A stretch of DNA of 64,000 nucleotides from positions 9,348,501 through 9,412,500 of the forward strand of contig CM049410.1 of the NCBI GenBank assembly GCA_026929865.2. Direction: 5' to 3'. Both the position numbers and the translations under genes were made by a program. The notes under the pieces are model-generated. The model did no database searches and was not told where the DNA came from. It was given only the letters and a program-made list of their open reading frames with translations. This DNA comes from Hyperoplus lanceolatus. Lineage: Eukaryota > Chordata > Actinopteri > Uranoscopiformes > Ammodytidae. Positions 14,850-49,923 of this stretch are shown here, one piece after another (position 1 is the stretch's first letter; each line of letters opens with the position of its first letter).

Positions 14850-15090
14850 AGAACAGGAAGCAGCGAGGTGGGGCTCGGGTCTGTGCCGTTCTCTCTTCCT
14901 CTCCTCCGCCTCGTTCACTCGCTCTGGTTTTTGGACTGGCTTTTGATTCCTGGCGGGAAGGACATCCTGGAGTTCGCGGAGGCAGGAATAGCACTCGGTG
15001 TTGCCTGATTGGCGCTGTTGTCAGTGCTGAGTGTGTGTTTGTGTGTGTGACGGGTAGGGGGCCAGAAACCAAGCCAGAAGGAGGCCAAAC
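14850..15090 (+). promoter_or_regulatory. Candidate proximal pkn1 promoter and 5' UTR
   Basis: A GC-richer block with several CpGs, a pyrimidine-rich tract (14893-14913) and an inverted CCAAT box (GATTGGCG near 15008). It runs directly into the ATG at 15091 with no splice acceptor needed, as expected for a first exon. No TATA box was seen. Promoter activity is inferred. Confidence 0.4.
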
Positions 15091-36607
<21,517 letters not shown>

Positions 36608-37560
36608 GGTCCAGAGGCCACAGGGTTAGAAGCTGCCCACTGCCAGCCAAAACTCTAAAAGGAGAATGAGAAGTGAAGGCTGACTCTGGCCCCATACAAA
36701 GAGAGACAATGACCGCTCTTACTCTGTCCTCTTTCACTCTGTCTGTCTGTGTGTGTTTGTGACGGCATGAAGGACTGGCTGGCGTGAACAGGGGGTCAGG
36801 TCGGCGTTGTCTGATCGCGTGTCATACACAGTGTCACAGATCTGCTGACCTCTAGCTGCCGAATCTGTGACATTGCGTAGCTTTTAGTGGAAGAGGAAGT
36901 TGCGGTGATAATGGAAGATAATCCAGATTATGTAAATGGAGGAGGAGCTGATGAATCCTGCTGTTTGTCCTGTCTGGCAACACATTGATCATAAAAAACT
37001 GTTTCTGTAGCACTGAAGTGCTCAGACAGCAGACAAAAAAACAAATTGAAAAGTGATTATTCTGACAGGAGGCATTTTGTTTAATTTGTTCCCGAACTTG
37101 TTCTGGTCTCTCGTCCCTTTATCTCTGCTGTTTATCGCCTCTACGTGTGTGTTTTGCTGTGTTCGGTGTCCCTGCCTCAGTCATGAATGTATCCACATCC
37201 GCCACAATCATGCACAACCTTTACATGAACACAAGGGGGAGTGAGAGGAAAGAAAGCCTTCTGTGTTAAAGAAAAGAAGAGCAAGTGGCACAGAGAGCGA
37301 GTGGAGTCTTGCTCTATGTGTTTCTGTGCTCACTGCTCAGTCTAACATTGGACACATCTCCATCCTTTTATTTCCACTATATTTTCGGTACTACACAGAT
37401 TTTTAACTACAATCATTTTTCAATGACAAAAAAAAACATTTTGAAAATGTTTTTCTTTTTTTTGGGATTTCTTGGTCCCATCAGTGTTTCCTCCTCTGTC
37501 ACTTGATGGTGAAATGTGTTGGAACTGTGACTCAGTAAAGATGTGAATAACACAACACAG
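36608..37560 (+). other. pkn1: pkn1 3' UTR
   Basis: Follows the pkn1 stop codon. No further exon frame is seen. An AGTAAA variant polyadenylation signal near 37535, followed by a GT-poor, A-rich stretch, is one candidate end, but no canonical AATAAA stands out in the first kilobase. Confidence 0.4.
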
Positions 37561-37789
37561 AAGCCTTGATCATTTATTGTCTTTAGCAGTTTTTCTTGTC
37601 ACATTATCAGTACTTTTTGAGAAAAAGGGGAAGTCGCCATGTTCAACATTTGAACACATCTCCCTTTGCAATTTCACATTTTATTTACAATCCACACAAG
37701 CGGTATGGCTCAACAGATGGTAACGTCTGTCTGTTCACCACTTTGGTCCAGACTGAAAATGTTTCAACAACTACAAAATGGAACTGTAT

Positions 37790-38180
37790 TTATGGATTGT
37801 CATGAAATGTTCCTGTCAAGATGATTTGAAATAACATTGGCCTGTCAGTTAGTGCCACCATCTGGTGAAAAAGTGTCCACTCTTTTGGAAGTCAAAGGTC
37901 AAGGTCACCGTGACCTCACATGAAGTCAAGCGCAATATCTCTAGAAAGATTTGAGGGATTTTCTTCATAATTTGCACAAATGTCCACTTTGACTGAAGGA
38001 TAAACTGATTACATGTTTGAGGTCAAAGGGAAAGGTCACTGTGACCTCATATTTTGAAAGAACATTATTTTAAGAATGCATTGAGGGATTTTTGTCAAAT
38101 TTAGCACACACTTACACATGGACTTGAGGGTGAACTGATAAGTTTGTGTAGGTCAAAGGTCACTGTGATATTTCCTATTG
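37790..38180. repeat. Tandem repeat carrying AGGTCA nuclear-receptor motifs
   Basis: About three diverged units of 124-131 bases, each with an AGGTCA cluster. Two units hold the perfect palindrome AGGTCAnnnTGACCT (37902-37916 and 38033-38047) and the third a perfect DR1, AGGTCAAAGGTCA (38150-38162). The unit also repeats the words GAGGGATTTT and AACTGAT. Part of an interspersed fish repeat; a relative of its 5' side lies at 45600-45730. Confidence 0.75.
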
Positions 38181-38199
38181 TGCGGTCTCATTGACCTTT

Positions 38200-39337
38200 T
38201 ACCATATTGTAGCTTCTTTAGCTTCTTTAAAAGCACACTAAGTGATCTCAAGCTAAAGTTTGGCAAACTTTTGTTTATGTTTATACTAACCGCAGACAGT
38301 GAGTGGAGTGCAGTGAACACCCGACTTAGTCTGTGTGTACATCTCAAAGAAAACTCTTGTTTGACAAAATGGGAGGCATAGTAGGTTTACTGTGAATGCC
38401 ATTAGGTATAAATTGAGATTTCTTCTTTTATAACAGGAAATTACATGATTTTCTTTCCTCTCTGTTTGCAACTCCTGGGCCAAAGCACAGCATCTTATCA
38501 CACAGCAGCTGATAACGTCTTGCTCCATCCCTAGAGAATAGATGTTTTTTGTTTTTGAGTATTGTCAGTTTGATGTTCAGAGAGGAAGACAAAAAGACTA
38601 TGAGACCCTTCGCATTATCGGGTTTTAGTGACAGATGTTCACAGCAGACTAAAACTAGAATTTTAACACCTTAAAAAGATGCTCAGATCATTTTTTCTTT
38701 GTCACATAGATCCACATGACATGAGTTCAGCATGTTGACAGGTTGTATAGAAGTTAACAAGGTATCCTGGCAGCAGTTAGCTGGACATTTTGTTAACAGG
38801 TCACACTGACACCAGGACGGTGAACACAGCCTTTTGAAGCTGTGTCAGTTGATTTTCAAATGTTCAAACTCAGAAATGATCAGATGGATTTTGTTTGTCA
38901 CAGACACACTCAGACAAATGAGGATGAAAATTGTCTGACTGGCTTAGCAGCAGTTTGGCAAAGATATTTTCTATCTCTGGGTAATAGTGGGTGAATAGTT
39001 TGGTGCTTATGAATAGAGACCAGCCGCGGAACAGCTGCTTTTATTGATGGTCATCATTAAAAACATTCCTGGAATGAACCCGTTAGTGGGAGTGAAACTG
39101 GATACGTAGACTAGAGACAGACATACACATGCTGTTAAAAAAAGTCTCAAAAATAAATGAAGAAATCTAAATTCGATCTGAACGGTTATCTAACACTTCT
39201 AAGAGCCCTCGTCATTTTTGGAAAGTAAACAAGTCCAAATTCTAACCAATCACAAACATAAATTGAATTCAGTGCACACCCACCATGTACAGCCACCATA
39301 ACTGCACTTGGATGTCCTGTGTGAACCTTATCAAACA
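38200..39337. other. Intergenic, no gene seen
   Basis: Between the receptor-motif repeat and the next TTAA-anchored repeat I see no exon or named element. Confidence 0.4.
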
Positions 39338-39690
39338 TTAAAGGGGCCACTCCGGCGAGTAAAGTGAAGTAGGCCTACTGCCAGAAATCGTTTCAGTAGA
39401 GGATGAGATATCTTTACTTTTAGCTTCTAGTTTGGATTGAATCCTATGTTTCCCATAATACACCTTGAGAGCTTTAGGCCCTTTCCTGCATCCATCATAA
39501 CACTTGTTTTCATTTCCACTATTTGCACATAAGGCAAGTAGCGAAAATGAATACAAGTGCTCGGATGATTGGTTGAACCACATAAGTCAAATCTAACATA
39601 CTTACGATCTATAACAGTCAAAAGCCAGTCACATTCAGAAGCTAAAAGGAGTATTCCTTTTGATATAGTCATCACTAGGCTATATGACTT
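39338..39690 (+). repeat. TTAA-anchored repeat, sister of 10173
   Basis: Starts TTAAAGGGGCCACTCC and contains TCCTATGTTTCCCATAATACA (39442-39462), matching the motif in the copy at 10173. The right end is unclear. Confidence 0.4.
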
Positions 39691-40033
39691 TCAGAAAGCT
39701 GTTCCCCTTTTCAAAAATAACATTTTGACAGTGTGATTTGAAATAGTCCTCCATCCAATCAAATTAAAATGGACTCAAATGTGATTTTGTATATAAATGC
39801 ATGACATAAAAGAGTAGGCACTGCTAGTGTATGGCATGCAATAGGAGTGAATGTGAATCTGGTGCTTTATTGGTCATATTTCCTCCTCATGGCGCTGTTT
39901 TCTTTGGGAATGGATGCTCAGCAGGAGAATGTTGAACTAAATGAAACAAAATGCAACATCTGAACTCAAAAGGCAGAACAAATGGAAAATATGATCCGTG
40001 TCATTAAAGTCTCGGAGGGTCAGTGAGGACGGT

Positions 40034-40034
<1 letters not shown>

Positions 40035-40129
<95 letters not shown>

Positions 40130-40142
40130 GTGTGTGTGTGTG
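40035..40142. repeat. (GT)n microsatellite
   Basis: About 108 bases of GT dinucleotide upstream of the betaglycan-like gene. Confidence 0.97.
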
Positions 40143-40451
40143 CACATTTCACCTGCCAGTCAAACTCCTGAGGTCCACCCTCCTTCTCCTCGTTCCTTCC
40201 TGTTGCCATCTATGCTCCTAGGAGGCTTTTATTCCTCTGCTCGCCATCTCTCTCTCCACTCGGTCACACCATCCCACAGCCCCTCCCATTGACCCTTTAA
40301 ATGTGTCCTAACAACTGCCCCCGCCCTCCTCCTCGTCGGACCCCGGTCTGTGAGTAGATGAATTTCAACAGAGAGATGATTGTCAGCCGGCTGGAGATGC
40401 CCACGCGTCCCTCCGCAGACAGTTGCGAGTGTTGCGCGCTTCAACATGTGG

Positions 40452-40454
<3 letters not shown>

Positions 40455-40504
<50 letters not shown>
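40455..40504. repeat. (GT)n microsatellite in the candidate promoter
   Basis: About 50 bases of GT, ending roughly 100 bases before the first splice donor of the betaglycan-like gene. Confidence 0.95.
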
Positions 40505-40507
<3 letters not shown>

Positions 40508-40603
40508 ATTATGAAATGAGCGGGGCGTGTGTTGAGCGGTGAACGAAGTCTTGAAGCAACAGCTGGATCATCAGTCCGCCTGTCCGTCCGTGCAGCGCCA
40601 CAG
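40505..40603 (+). promoter_or_regulatory. Candidate promoter / non-coding first exon of the betaglycan-like gene
   Basis: A consensus donor (gtgagt at 40604) ends a GC-richer segment (CGGGGCGTG, CCGTCCGTGCAGCGCC) with no long frame. The next acceptor (tttag at 41792) opens the exon holding the ATG at 41819, which has 26 bases of 5' UTR. The start of the exon is unknown. No TATA box was seen. Confidence 0.5.
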
Positions 40604-41818
40604 GTGAGTGTGCAACTTTTCCTCCCTCTAATTGTCCAGTCCGCAATATGCTTTATGGTGACAGAATCCGGAAATCACCATTAGACACGGCAAGAATCAA
40701 GCATCTTTAGGCCTATGCTTTGAAATGATTAAGAATGATGTGGTTGACACTTTACCAGCTGTGGAACAGTGTATTTTGCTATAGGATTATAAGTAAAAAG
40801 TAATCATCATGTGATCTTTCTTTATTATCAGATGTTAGAGCTGGAGCTCATTGTAATCACTTTACACTGTTTATCCTAGAGTGTAACAATAAATGTATTG
40901 AATATATATTGGATTATTGATCTAAATCTGCAGAGTCACTTAGAAGTAAAGTAGCAGAAACTGGGAATACTCAAGTTGAGTTAAAGTATACTTCAAAACG
41001 TTGCGTATGTAGCCTATACTACTAAAGTAAATGTACTTAGTTTAGTTACTTTCCATAACTGTTTATTACAATATCAGCAAAGTTTGTCATCATAACAATA
41101 TTTCAAATCAAAATTTAATTTTCCAATGTCATTATTTCCATACTTTATTTCTTATTTAATCTAACAGTTCTTAGCTCAATATTACAAAATGTTACCTCAT
41201 AGTGTGTAATCTCACAAACTATTATCTCTAATTTATGAAAATATTTAATTTTTATCATTTTTTTAACATTTTTTATTTTCATCATGGCCATCTTTACATT
41301 ATATTTATTTTCATTTTCCTGGCATAAATGGGCCTTCAAATAAACCAGGATGTTTGATTGGAAAAAAAAAAAAGATGAGGACTGCTGCAACTAACCATAG
41401 AGTGATTATTGATTAAGCTCCAGGCTCCTTTAAATTAAATAAATAACTTTTTTTTTACAAAATGTCAGAAAATACTGCAAGTGTCCATAATAAAAGCTCA
41501 TTGTGTTCCAGTTTTAGTCCAAAACCTTAATAAATTTAGTTTTTAACATACAACATAAAGGCAGCAGGTTTGAGGAGCTGGAAAATGTGAATGTGTTGGC
41601 ATTTTTTCTTGGAAAATTACTTCATTTATTCACTGATTATCAAAGTAGTTGCCAATTCATTTTCTGTAGCTTGACTTAACAATGAATCGACCAACGGTTT
41701 AAACTCTCAAGACGAGTTGAACAAAGGGCCAGATCCTGCCTAATATATATACTGTATGTCCTAATGTGTAATCATCTTTCTGTTCACTTTAGGTCAGTCT
41801 AGAAGTAAAGCGTTTGTG

Positions 41819-42920
41819 ATGCCTTCACTGTCAGGGGTTCGTTGGAGTGTTTTCTGTCTCATTCTGCTCTGGGGGACAACAGGTAAGATCACAAGTAGTC
41901 TTCTTGACCTGATCTATCGTTGCACCCATTTATCTTTAGAAAATGTGACATTCCTGCTCAAGCAGCCTCGAGTCAAAGGTCTTATTATGAAAGTCAGAAC
42001 GAAAGTGAAATCTGTTGCATGGTTCTTTCTGGGAAATGTTCCATTGCCCTCCGGCTGGTATTTCTCAGCATGCACGCATCGGTCTGTCTATTGTGTCGCC
42101 CACACATCGGAGGGATTGGGAAGATGCAATAGAAGGAGTTACAAAGCTGGCTCAGCACTTATGGAGTTTTTTTGGACACGTTTGCAAACACGCAGAGCCC
42201 TGACTTCACTCATAATAACTCAAATGATCTGTTTCCTAACCAAGACAAATATACTGCAGTTATTAAGACGCACACAGTCATGCATCTGCTGTTCCTCCCT
42301 AAACTATCTATGGTTCCTCCTCAGCTCAAAGTGTGGACTTGCGATGCTCTGTGGCTGGTTCAGCGGAGGGGCTACACCCAGTCCAGGGTCTGCTGGAGAG
42401 GTTTGAGGCCGGTCCGGGCTGTGCTGCTCGAGAAAGTGGGAGCAAGGAAACTCATGTAGTTGCAGTGGGGAGGGCCACAAACAGCCCCCAAAACAAGGTA
42501 TAGCAAACAGGAGCGCTCTGGTTTCCAGTCTTTTTGAGTAACAGAGTGAACAATGTGTCAAAGTTTTCCACATTTCCATAGAGGCTCAGTCCTCAGAAGC
42601 AGCTTACAACAGGTTCGTCTATCTGGCCCGTGGTCCTTCTCTGCATGTCATTCCCCTCTTTGCCCAATTTCACCTCTGTCTCTCTAAACTGTCTAATAAA
42701 TAGCATAGAAATGCCCAGAATTATTATTTTTTTAAATAAAAAGTTTTACACATTTCTCGAGAGCCTAATAGCGGTATTAGCTGCTCCAAGGTCCTGGTTG
42801 TCAGGTACGTCTTTGTTCTGGAATATCACAGGATGAGATGGTTTGAGATTCCAAACTTAAACTGGGTGAACCTGACACAATGTAGAAACCAGATTATTTC
42901 ATACGAAGTCAGTCAAAGAT

Positions 42921-42972
<52 letters not shown>

Positions 42973-44866
42973 GACATTTTATGAGGCAAATTGGAAATAT
43001 TACTTTGGGAAAATAGGGAATAGAAAAAAAAAATATTAAATGTGTCCCCATGTAGGTGACAGTGTTGCTAAGGCCATTGTCTCTGGACCCTCCACCTCTT
43101 AGAGTTCTCCACCTAGTGCTCAGCTCCAAGCTCCCAGTCACCTGGTGGCTGGAGGCTGAGAGACTGCCCCACAACCTCCCAGTGCTGGTGCAGGTCAGTA
43201 TATAACATCCTCAAGGTCATCACCACCAACTCCATTTGATTGAGTGCCCTTTTGTAACAGTATTGCATTATGATTATAGCGCTTTTAGTTTCAGTGTCTC
43301 TACTTGTTTTTCTTCCTCATCTGCCAGGTATCTCCTGACTCCAGCGTAGAGTCCCTCAGTCTGCGTGTGCGTGTCCAAACGGTGCACTCGCTGCCTTTTG
43401 GGCCACGCGCACTACACCGCTGGGCTCTGAGAAACCACGGCAACCTGTCCTCTTTCACACACACCACACACGGCAACAGAGTCTATGTCCAACTGGGAGA
43501 GGGTGAGCCTACATGACATTCCACCATCGTGCTATCCATGGTATTCGGTTATGCATTGGCGGAACCATCTTGTCCGAACGAAGCTTGCTCTCGATCTTGT
43601 AACGTGCACTGCATATTCGACAGAAAGATCACGGTGTAAATAACAGTGAAAATACAGACCATATCTATCTTGAACAAATTGTTTTAGACATTGTGGTAAA
43701 TTCACAAACTGTGTTGAAAGATCTTGTGAAACTTACTTCTGTTTAAAAAAAAACACCCTCTTGCTTCATCCCGCCCCCAAATGACAGATCCAACCCTGCC
43801 TGCTGTGTGCAAGCTGCAGTCCATGTTCCTCTCTCCAAACTACATGACCTCTGACCTGCAGCAACAGGAAGTGCAGGGCTGCGCCGACACACCAGCATCT
43901 GGGACCAGCCCCCAGGTCCACGTGGTCAGGCTCCATTCAGCAGGCTCAGGGCTTTGTGGGTGAGAGCGTGCAGCTTAAAGTCCTGGCAGGAGAATAAAAT
44001 GGGCTGTTGTACGTCCATGCAAAGTTCAGTCTACTTCTCTGTCCCTTTCAGATTGCTCCAGGTGGAGGTGATCGTCTCTCTTGTGCCTTCGGTGGCCAAC
44101 TCACAGAACCAGAATGTTGTGCTGATTCTCAGCAGCTCTGTGCCGGTCAACTGGGCCATTGTAGCACATGGTGTCAGGGGGCATGTCTCTGTTCATGTAA
44201 GGGGCCACATTTCTCTCTGATTTTTTTCAGATACCAGTTCAAGAATGTACACTTTGATTGTCGCCTACCTTTTGTTTCATGGAGGTCATTTTGGATTGAT
44301 CAGGTAGTTATAACGCTGACAATAAAATCTCCAATGTCAAAATCGCTTTCTGTCAAAATCAGTGAATATCTCCTTACGATTAGCTTCCTGTACGTACTGT
44401 ACGTAAACTGCCCGTTTACAGAGCCTAGGTTGTGTATTAACACTGGACTTTTTTCAGCACGCACACAATAGGGACAGGGGATCGTGAGGAGATTATCACT
44501 GATTTTGATAAAAACGGATTTTGACAACAAGGGTTCTCCAGAATGGCTCACTCCACCTGCAAGGTGTTTCACATGTTGCATATTATGTTATTTCATGAAT
44601 ACTTCATTGTACTTTGAACTGAATTGTCATTATGTCTATTCATTCCTCTTTATGCCCTTCTATTTCTCTATAGTCGTCCAACAGTGTATCTCCACCGTTC
44701 CCAGCTGAGCCTGACCTGACCCTGTCCAGTACACTTCATTCTGACCTGTCCACCATACCTGACCTTAATGTGTGGGCCAGTGAGAGCGGCTTCACCAAGG
44801 TGACCTCATACACTGAGGCTCACCTGGCCAATCGCTTTGTGATCCAGCTGGCTGGGGGCGGGACAG
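41819..44866 (+). CDS. tgfbr3l: tgfbr3-like exons 1-7: signal peptide and orphan domain
   Basis: Exon 1 encodes a hydrophobic signal peptide ([11 protein letters not shown]). Exon 2 follows with cysteines in RCSVAG and GPGCAAR, exon 3 has [10 protein letters not shown] and [11 protein letters not shown], exon 4 [17 protein letters not shown], exon 5 [13 protein letters not shown] and EVQGCAD, exon 6 [15 protein letters not shown], exon 7 [19 protein letters not shown]. Each has a clear counterpart in the two tandem orphan-domain halves of betaglycan, which bind TGF-beta. Confidence 0.88.
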
Positions 44867-47800
44867 GTCAGGACCCCTGTGTGTCTCTTGTTTACATCAC
44901 TGTGTGAGTGGCACTAAACGTTTTCACTTTACTTTGTTATCCGACCTTGTTCCAACCTCAGTTACCTTCACTTATAGTAGATTTTTTTTGCGTGGTCTTG
45001 CATGTCCTCGACAATTTCCATCAATGCATGTGTGTTGAATGGATGGTATTGTGAGTGTGAGTATTTTTTTATTATTATTTATTTCCACCTGTCTGTCTGT
45101 CCCATAGAGGAAGATGCATTGATGAAACCTGTGTTGGTGAGACCTCCCTGGGCTGAGGAGCGTCGGCTGAGACAGTGGCTGAACGGAGGAGATGGAGCTG
45201 GAGGAGGCCGGGAGACTTTCACAGTGCAGTGTGAGGATGGGCGCCTCAGTGTGACCGTGGACAGACACATCCTTCAGGTCATTATACCTCACTATTAAAA
45301 GTAAACAACAATAAATTAGCCAGAAAAAAAAGAAAAGAAAATTAATGCCAAAGTTGCTCCGGGTCTGCTGTTTAAACAGACAATTGTTAGTTTTCATTTA
45401 AACCAAATGAATTGTATATGCTGAATATACTGCAATGTTGTGTTGATAAACAGCTTGTTGCACTGCTCCCATATGATGAAATCATTTATTTATGCTTGTT
45501 TGAAAATAAGGAGGAAAATATTAAATTTCTACTAATTCTGCTCTGAAAAACGCCTATAATATACTTTTCATACGCTAAGCATCACTGGTAAATTCACATG
45601 TGCCTCTCAACAACTATTAGATGGATTGCCATGCAATTTGGTTGATTCATGTTCCGCTCAGAATTCATTTGAATTACGTCCCCTGATATCCTGCTGATAC
45701 CTTCATTTTTCATCTAGTGCCACCATCAAGTTTAAAGCTTTCATTCGTCTTTTACTTTGGTTTCATCCAAATATCCTGCAAACGTTCCCATCAGCATCAG
45801 CCACTAATATGCTAAACTAAGATAATAGACATGCTGAACATTATACCTGCTAAGCAACTGCATGTCAGCAGGGTCATTATTTGTGAGCATGTTGCCAGTA
45901 CCATTTAGCCCAAAGCAACATTGCGCCTCACAGTGCCGTCAACATGGCTTTGAGACTCTCAGTCTTGTTGAAGTGGCAATTTCTAGCACGAGCAGTTAGT
46001 GGTATGTGTCCATCTTTTTTACTTATACAGGAAAATTATGACATTTGAAAGTTAAAATCAGTTCTCTCCCTCAGAGCTTCTCGGACCCGGTGGCTGCAGT
46101 GACTCTTCGGGACTCGACGTGCCAGGCTCTGTCAAATGGAAGTCATTTCCTGTTGGTGTTCCCAGTCATTTCCTGTGGGACTGAGGGTGTGCTCCTGGGA
46201 CAGCCCAAAGGGGTGCAGTACAAAAACATGGTGAGATAAGACATTTGGACAGGAAGGGATTACAGAATATAAAAATTTATTTCATTTTCAATTTCTTTGT
46301 CGTCCATTGTTTTTTGTTTTTTTTCATTCAACCTTGAAATAATTCTGGGAGACTTAACGTTTGTGTTGTCATTTATAAACCAACAAAAAGAGAATTGTAG
46401 AAGTGTTGTTAGAATGAGAAAGAAGCAGATAGAGAGTGGGTGAAGCTTTCAGAGCACAGAGGGGAAAAAAATCAAAATTCAGAACATGGTCAAAGTTTAT
46501 CAGACACAGTGGAAAACACAACAAAACAAGGCGCATAAGGGACATTTGAAAGTGTGGTAAGTGGAAGTTGTCCGTGACCCAGGTCATTATGACCAGAACA
46601 GAGCTGAGTTAAGGCCTAAATATGGGAAGCTGCACAGCATGCACAGGCAAATTAAGCGAGACAAAGTCTCAGGTCAGAGGCAGGAAATTAAGGCAGGAGG
46701 GATAATGCGGGAGATTTCTGAGAAGCGAAAAACATAGCAGAGACAGGAGCTGTGTGTGTTGAAACACTGCATGCACAAAGGTCCCAATCTACAGCGTGGA
46801 AAACACAAAGTGTTTGCATCTTTCCTCTGTCTTGACTGACTGTAATAAATTGGCTCTATGCCACATTTTCCAACTGCAGCTTTTTCAAGTGGGATAAACA
46901 CTACAGTCGTCCAAAAGCATTTTTTCAGGTTAGCCGAGAGTAGAAAATATCTAATTGTTGATGTTTATTGGGCAGAGAATAAAGGACTGGACACATTTTC
47001 TTAACCTGAACATCAAAACTGAGGTAAGAGTTGACGGGACTCCCAGACTGCTAGCTACAGGTTAAACGATAATGGACAGGCTCCCGTAATAAAATAGCAA
47101 CTAATATGATTAATTGATTTATTGTTGTGTATACTTCCTCCATATATACCAGGGGTACCTGGGCTTCTGTAGACACAATCAATTATTCCATGCAGAACAT
47201 CCTTTTGTTTTCCTCTCTGGTCAGGTGTTATTATGGAGAGACAAGCCTTCCACCATCGGTGAGACAGCGAAAAAGTCCAAAAGTCCACTTGGCATACACG
47301 TGAGATATCTGCGTATACCCATCTTGCTGTGCATGTGTGTATGTTTGTACTTTAATATCTGCCCAATAGATATTCAACATTATTCATTCAATATTTTGAC
47401 ATGTAATCTCCTGTTTTTCCCCTTAACAGTTCAGCTGTTTGGCTCCGGTCCCCACTCTCCCCGACCCTGCGGATGGTGACGATGTCTATGTTAATACTCC
47501 TGGTCCCGTACTGAGCCGCATACCAACACCCGGACATAGACCTGGTCCCATTCTTACTATGAAGCTATTTGTCACTGAGAGCTACGAGCAGGGGCGGATT
47601 GGGCCTTGTGTCATTACTGCAGATCACCGTGTCTATGTTGAGGTCTGTGTGTGTGTACTACAAGGTCAAGAAAGTCATTAGTTTTTTTTTTAACTCTAAG
47701 AAACATTTTGTTTGCAAGTGATTTAATTGAGATACTCTCAGCACTTGCTCTGTGACCATTACAGTGCTGTGGTGCTGTTCATAGCATACACCCAGCGATT

Positions 47801-49886
47801 TGTCTTTCTTTTTTCTCTGCTTTGTGATCTGTCTTACCACAGATTTCAGCCAAAGGGTCCTTCATAGATGTGGTTGAGGTGATGTCATGTGTGGTCTCTC
47901 CTCTGTCAGACCCCAAAAGATCTCGTTTCTGGACCCTTGTCCGCAACGGCTGTTCCTCAGACACCTCACTGACCCTTAGTTCAGAGACAGAAGAGGCTGA
48001 AGGCAATGGCGGACTGGAAAGGAAAAGAGAAGAAATAGAGGGGCTGGGAAAAGGCCGAAATTATGAAAGGGATGGAGACGTCTCATCTCGATGGAAAGAG
48101 AAGGACATACGGCCCTTGAGATTTAGTTTCATCCTGCGGCCAGTTTATAATGACTCCATACACTTCCTCCACTGCAGCCTCCGCTTGTGTGTCTCCAATT
48201 CAACAAGAGGGGAACCCATGGAGGAAACCGTAAAGAAGGACTGTCAGATTGGGCTACGTATCCCTCCGCTCGTGTCTAGATCACCCAGACATCAGGTACA
48301 GAGACAATTTACACACTGTGGTAACAGCAAATGTGAAATAGGGCAAATGTCATATAATACAATAATACGTAACATTAAATAAATAGTGTAACTATTGGCT
48401 TTATTGACAAGAGTCGGATGAGAAGATTGATACCACTCTCATCAGTGAATGCTAAATATGAAGCTACAGCCAGCAGCCGGTTAGTTTAGCTTAGCATAAA
48501 GACATGAAATAAGGGGAAACATTTAGCCTAGCTGCATCCAAATATATTAAAATCCACATAACAGCACCTCTGTCTGGTTTGACTGGTTTTTACAAGAAGT
48601 TAGATGCCACATGGCCAATTATTCCAACAGCTATTCTGTCATATTCTTTGTACTGAATCACAATCTGTGCTTAGTAGCCTGTTATGACACAGAGGTAACC
48701 AGACATTTAAAATGGGCATTGACCAAGAAAAATGGTCAATTCATTAAAGTAATCTTAAAGGTGCTCCGAGGAACTTTCAGTTTGTGTTCATTCTTGCACC
48801 CCCTTTGGACAAAAGCAGTAGTATTTTTACTATGCCAGATATAGTTCCTGGGTGAGCGTAGCCACGACAAAGACACTAAGAAAAACTACATAAAAATAGC
48901 AGTATTTGCACTGATGGTCTCGTTTGCTGTTCCGTGTCATTTATGATCATCAGAGGAAAAATTAGACTTGTGTTTCAGAAATATTGAAAAGTTCCTCGTA
49001 AAGGACCTTAATGTTTTTTGAATTTCTTAATTTAAACGTAATTGTATACGTCCCTGTAAAGCACTTGGAATCATCTTGTGTCTGAATGGTGCATAATAAA
49101 GTAAATCTTGCCTTGCCTTAGTAATATTCTCATGTCCCCCTGCTGGTGTAAGTAGTACTGCATGGTGGAAGCTGCTTAACGGACATATTCATCTTTGCGT
49201 TCCTATCTCAGTGTGAGATCAGAAACCTCTCCAGGCCTATGGTGGTCACCCAGTCCCTGAGCTCACTAGCACCCAAACTGCTGAGGCCCCTCACTGGCCG
49301 GGGAACCAAGAGACTGAGTGTCTCTCCACTGACCAGTCCAGACCCAGAGCACAGCAGTGAGTATCATTTATTTGGTCGTTTTTTCGGTGTAACTGTGACA
49401 CTTTTTACCCAACGAACGCTCTGTCATTTAGACCATGTGGTGCAGACAGGATCAGTGATGGCCATTGTCTTTGCTGCCTTTGTGATGGGTGTCAGTCTGA
49501 CGGGAGGGCTGTGGTGCGTCTATTATTATACAGGTAATGAGATCAGCCTTCTTCTCTCACTGAAAAGTGGTGTCAAATAGTCTATCATCCAACATCATAA
49601 GTAGCCTTATGTAAGTGTGAATGTGTAGCCCCCTGTGACAAATTAAACCGACAAATTAAGAGTTATTTTGTATCCATCATATCAATTTCTGCGTGCGCCT
49701 TTTAACTTTTCAGTTTACAAGCACATTATTCAATTTGTCTCATTCTGGGGATAGACAATTACTGTAGATAGATAGATAGATAGATGGATAGATAGATAGA
49801 TAGATGGATGGATGGATGGATGGATGGATGGATGGATGGATGGATGGATGGATGGATGGATGGATGGATGGATGGATGGATGGATG

Positions 49887-49923
<37 letters not shown>

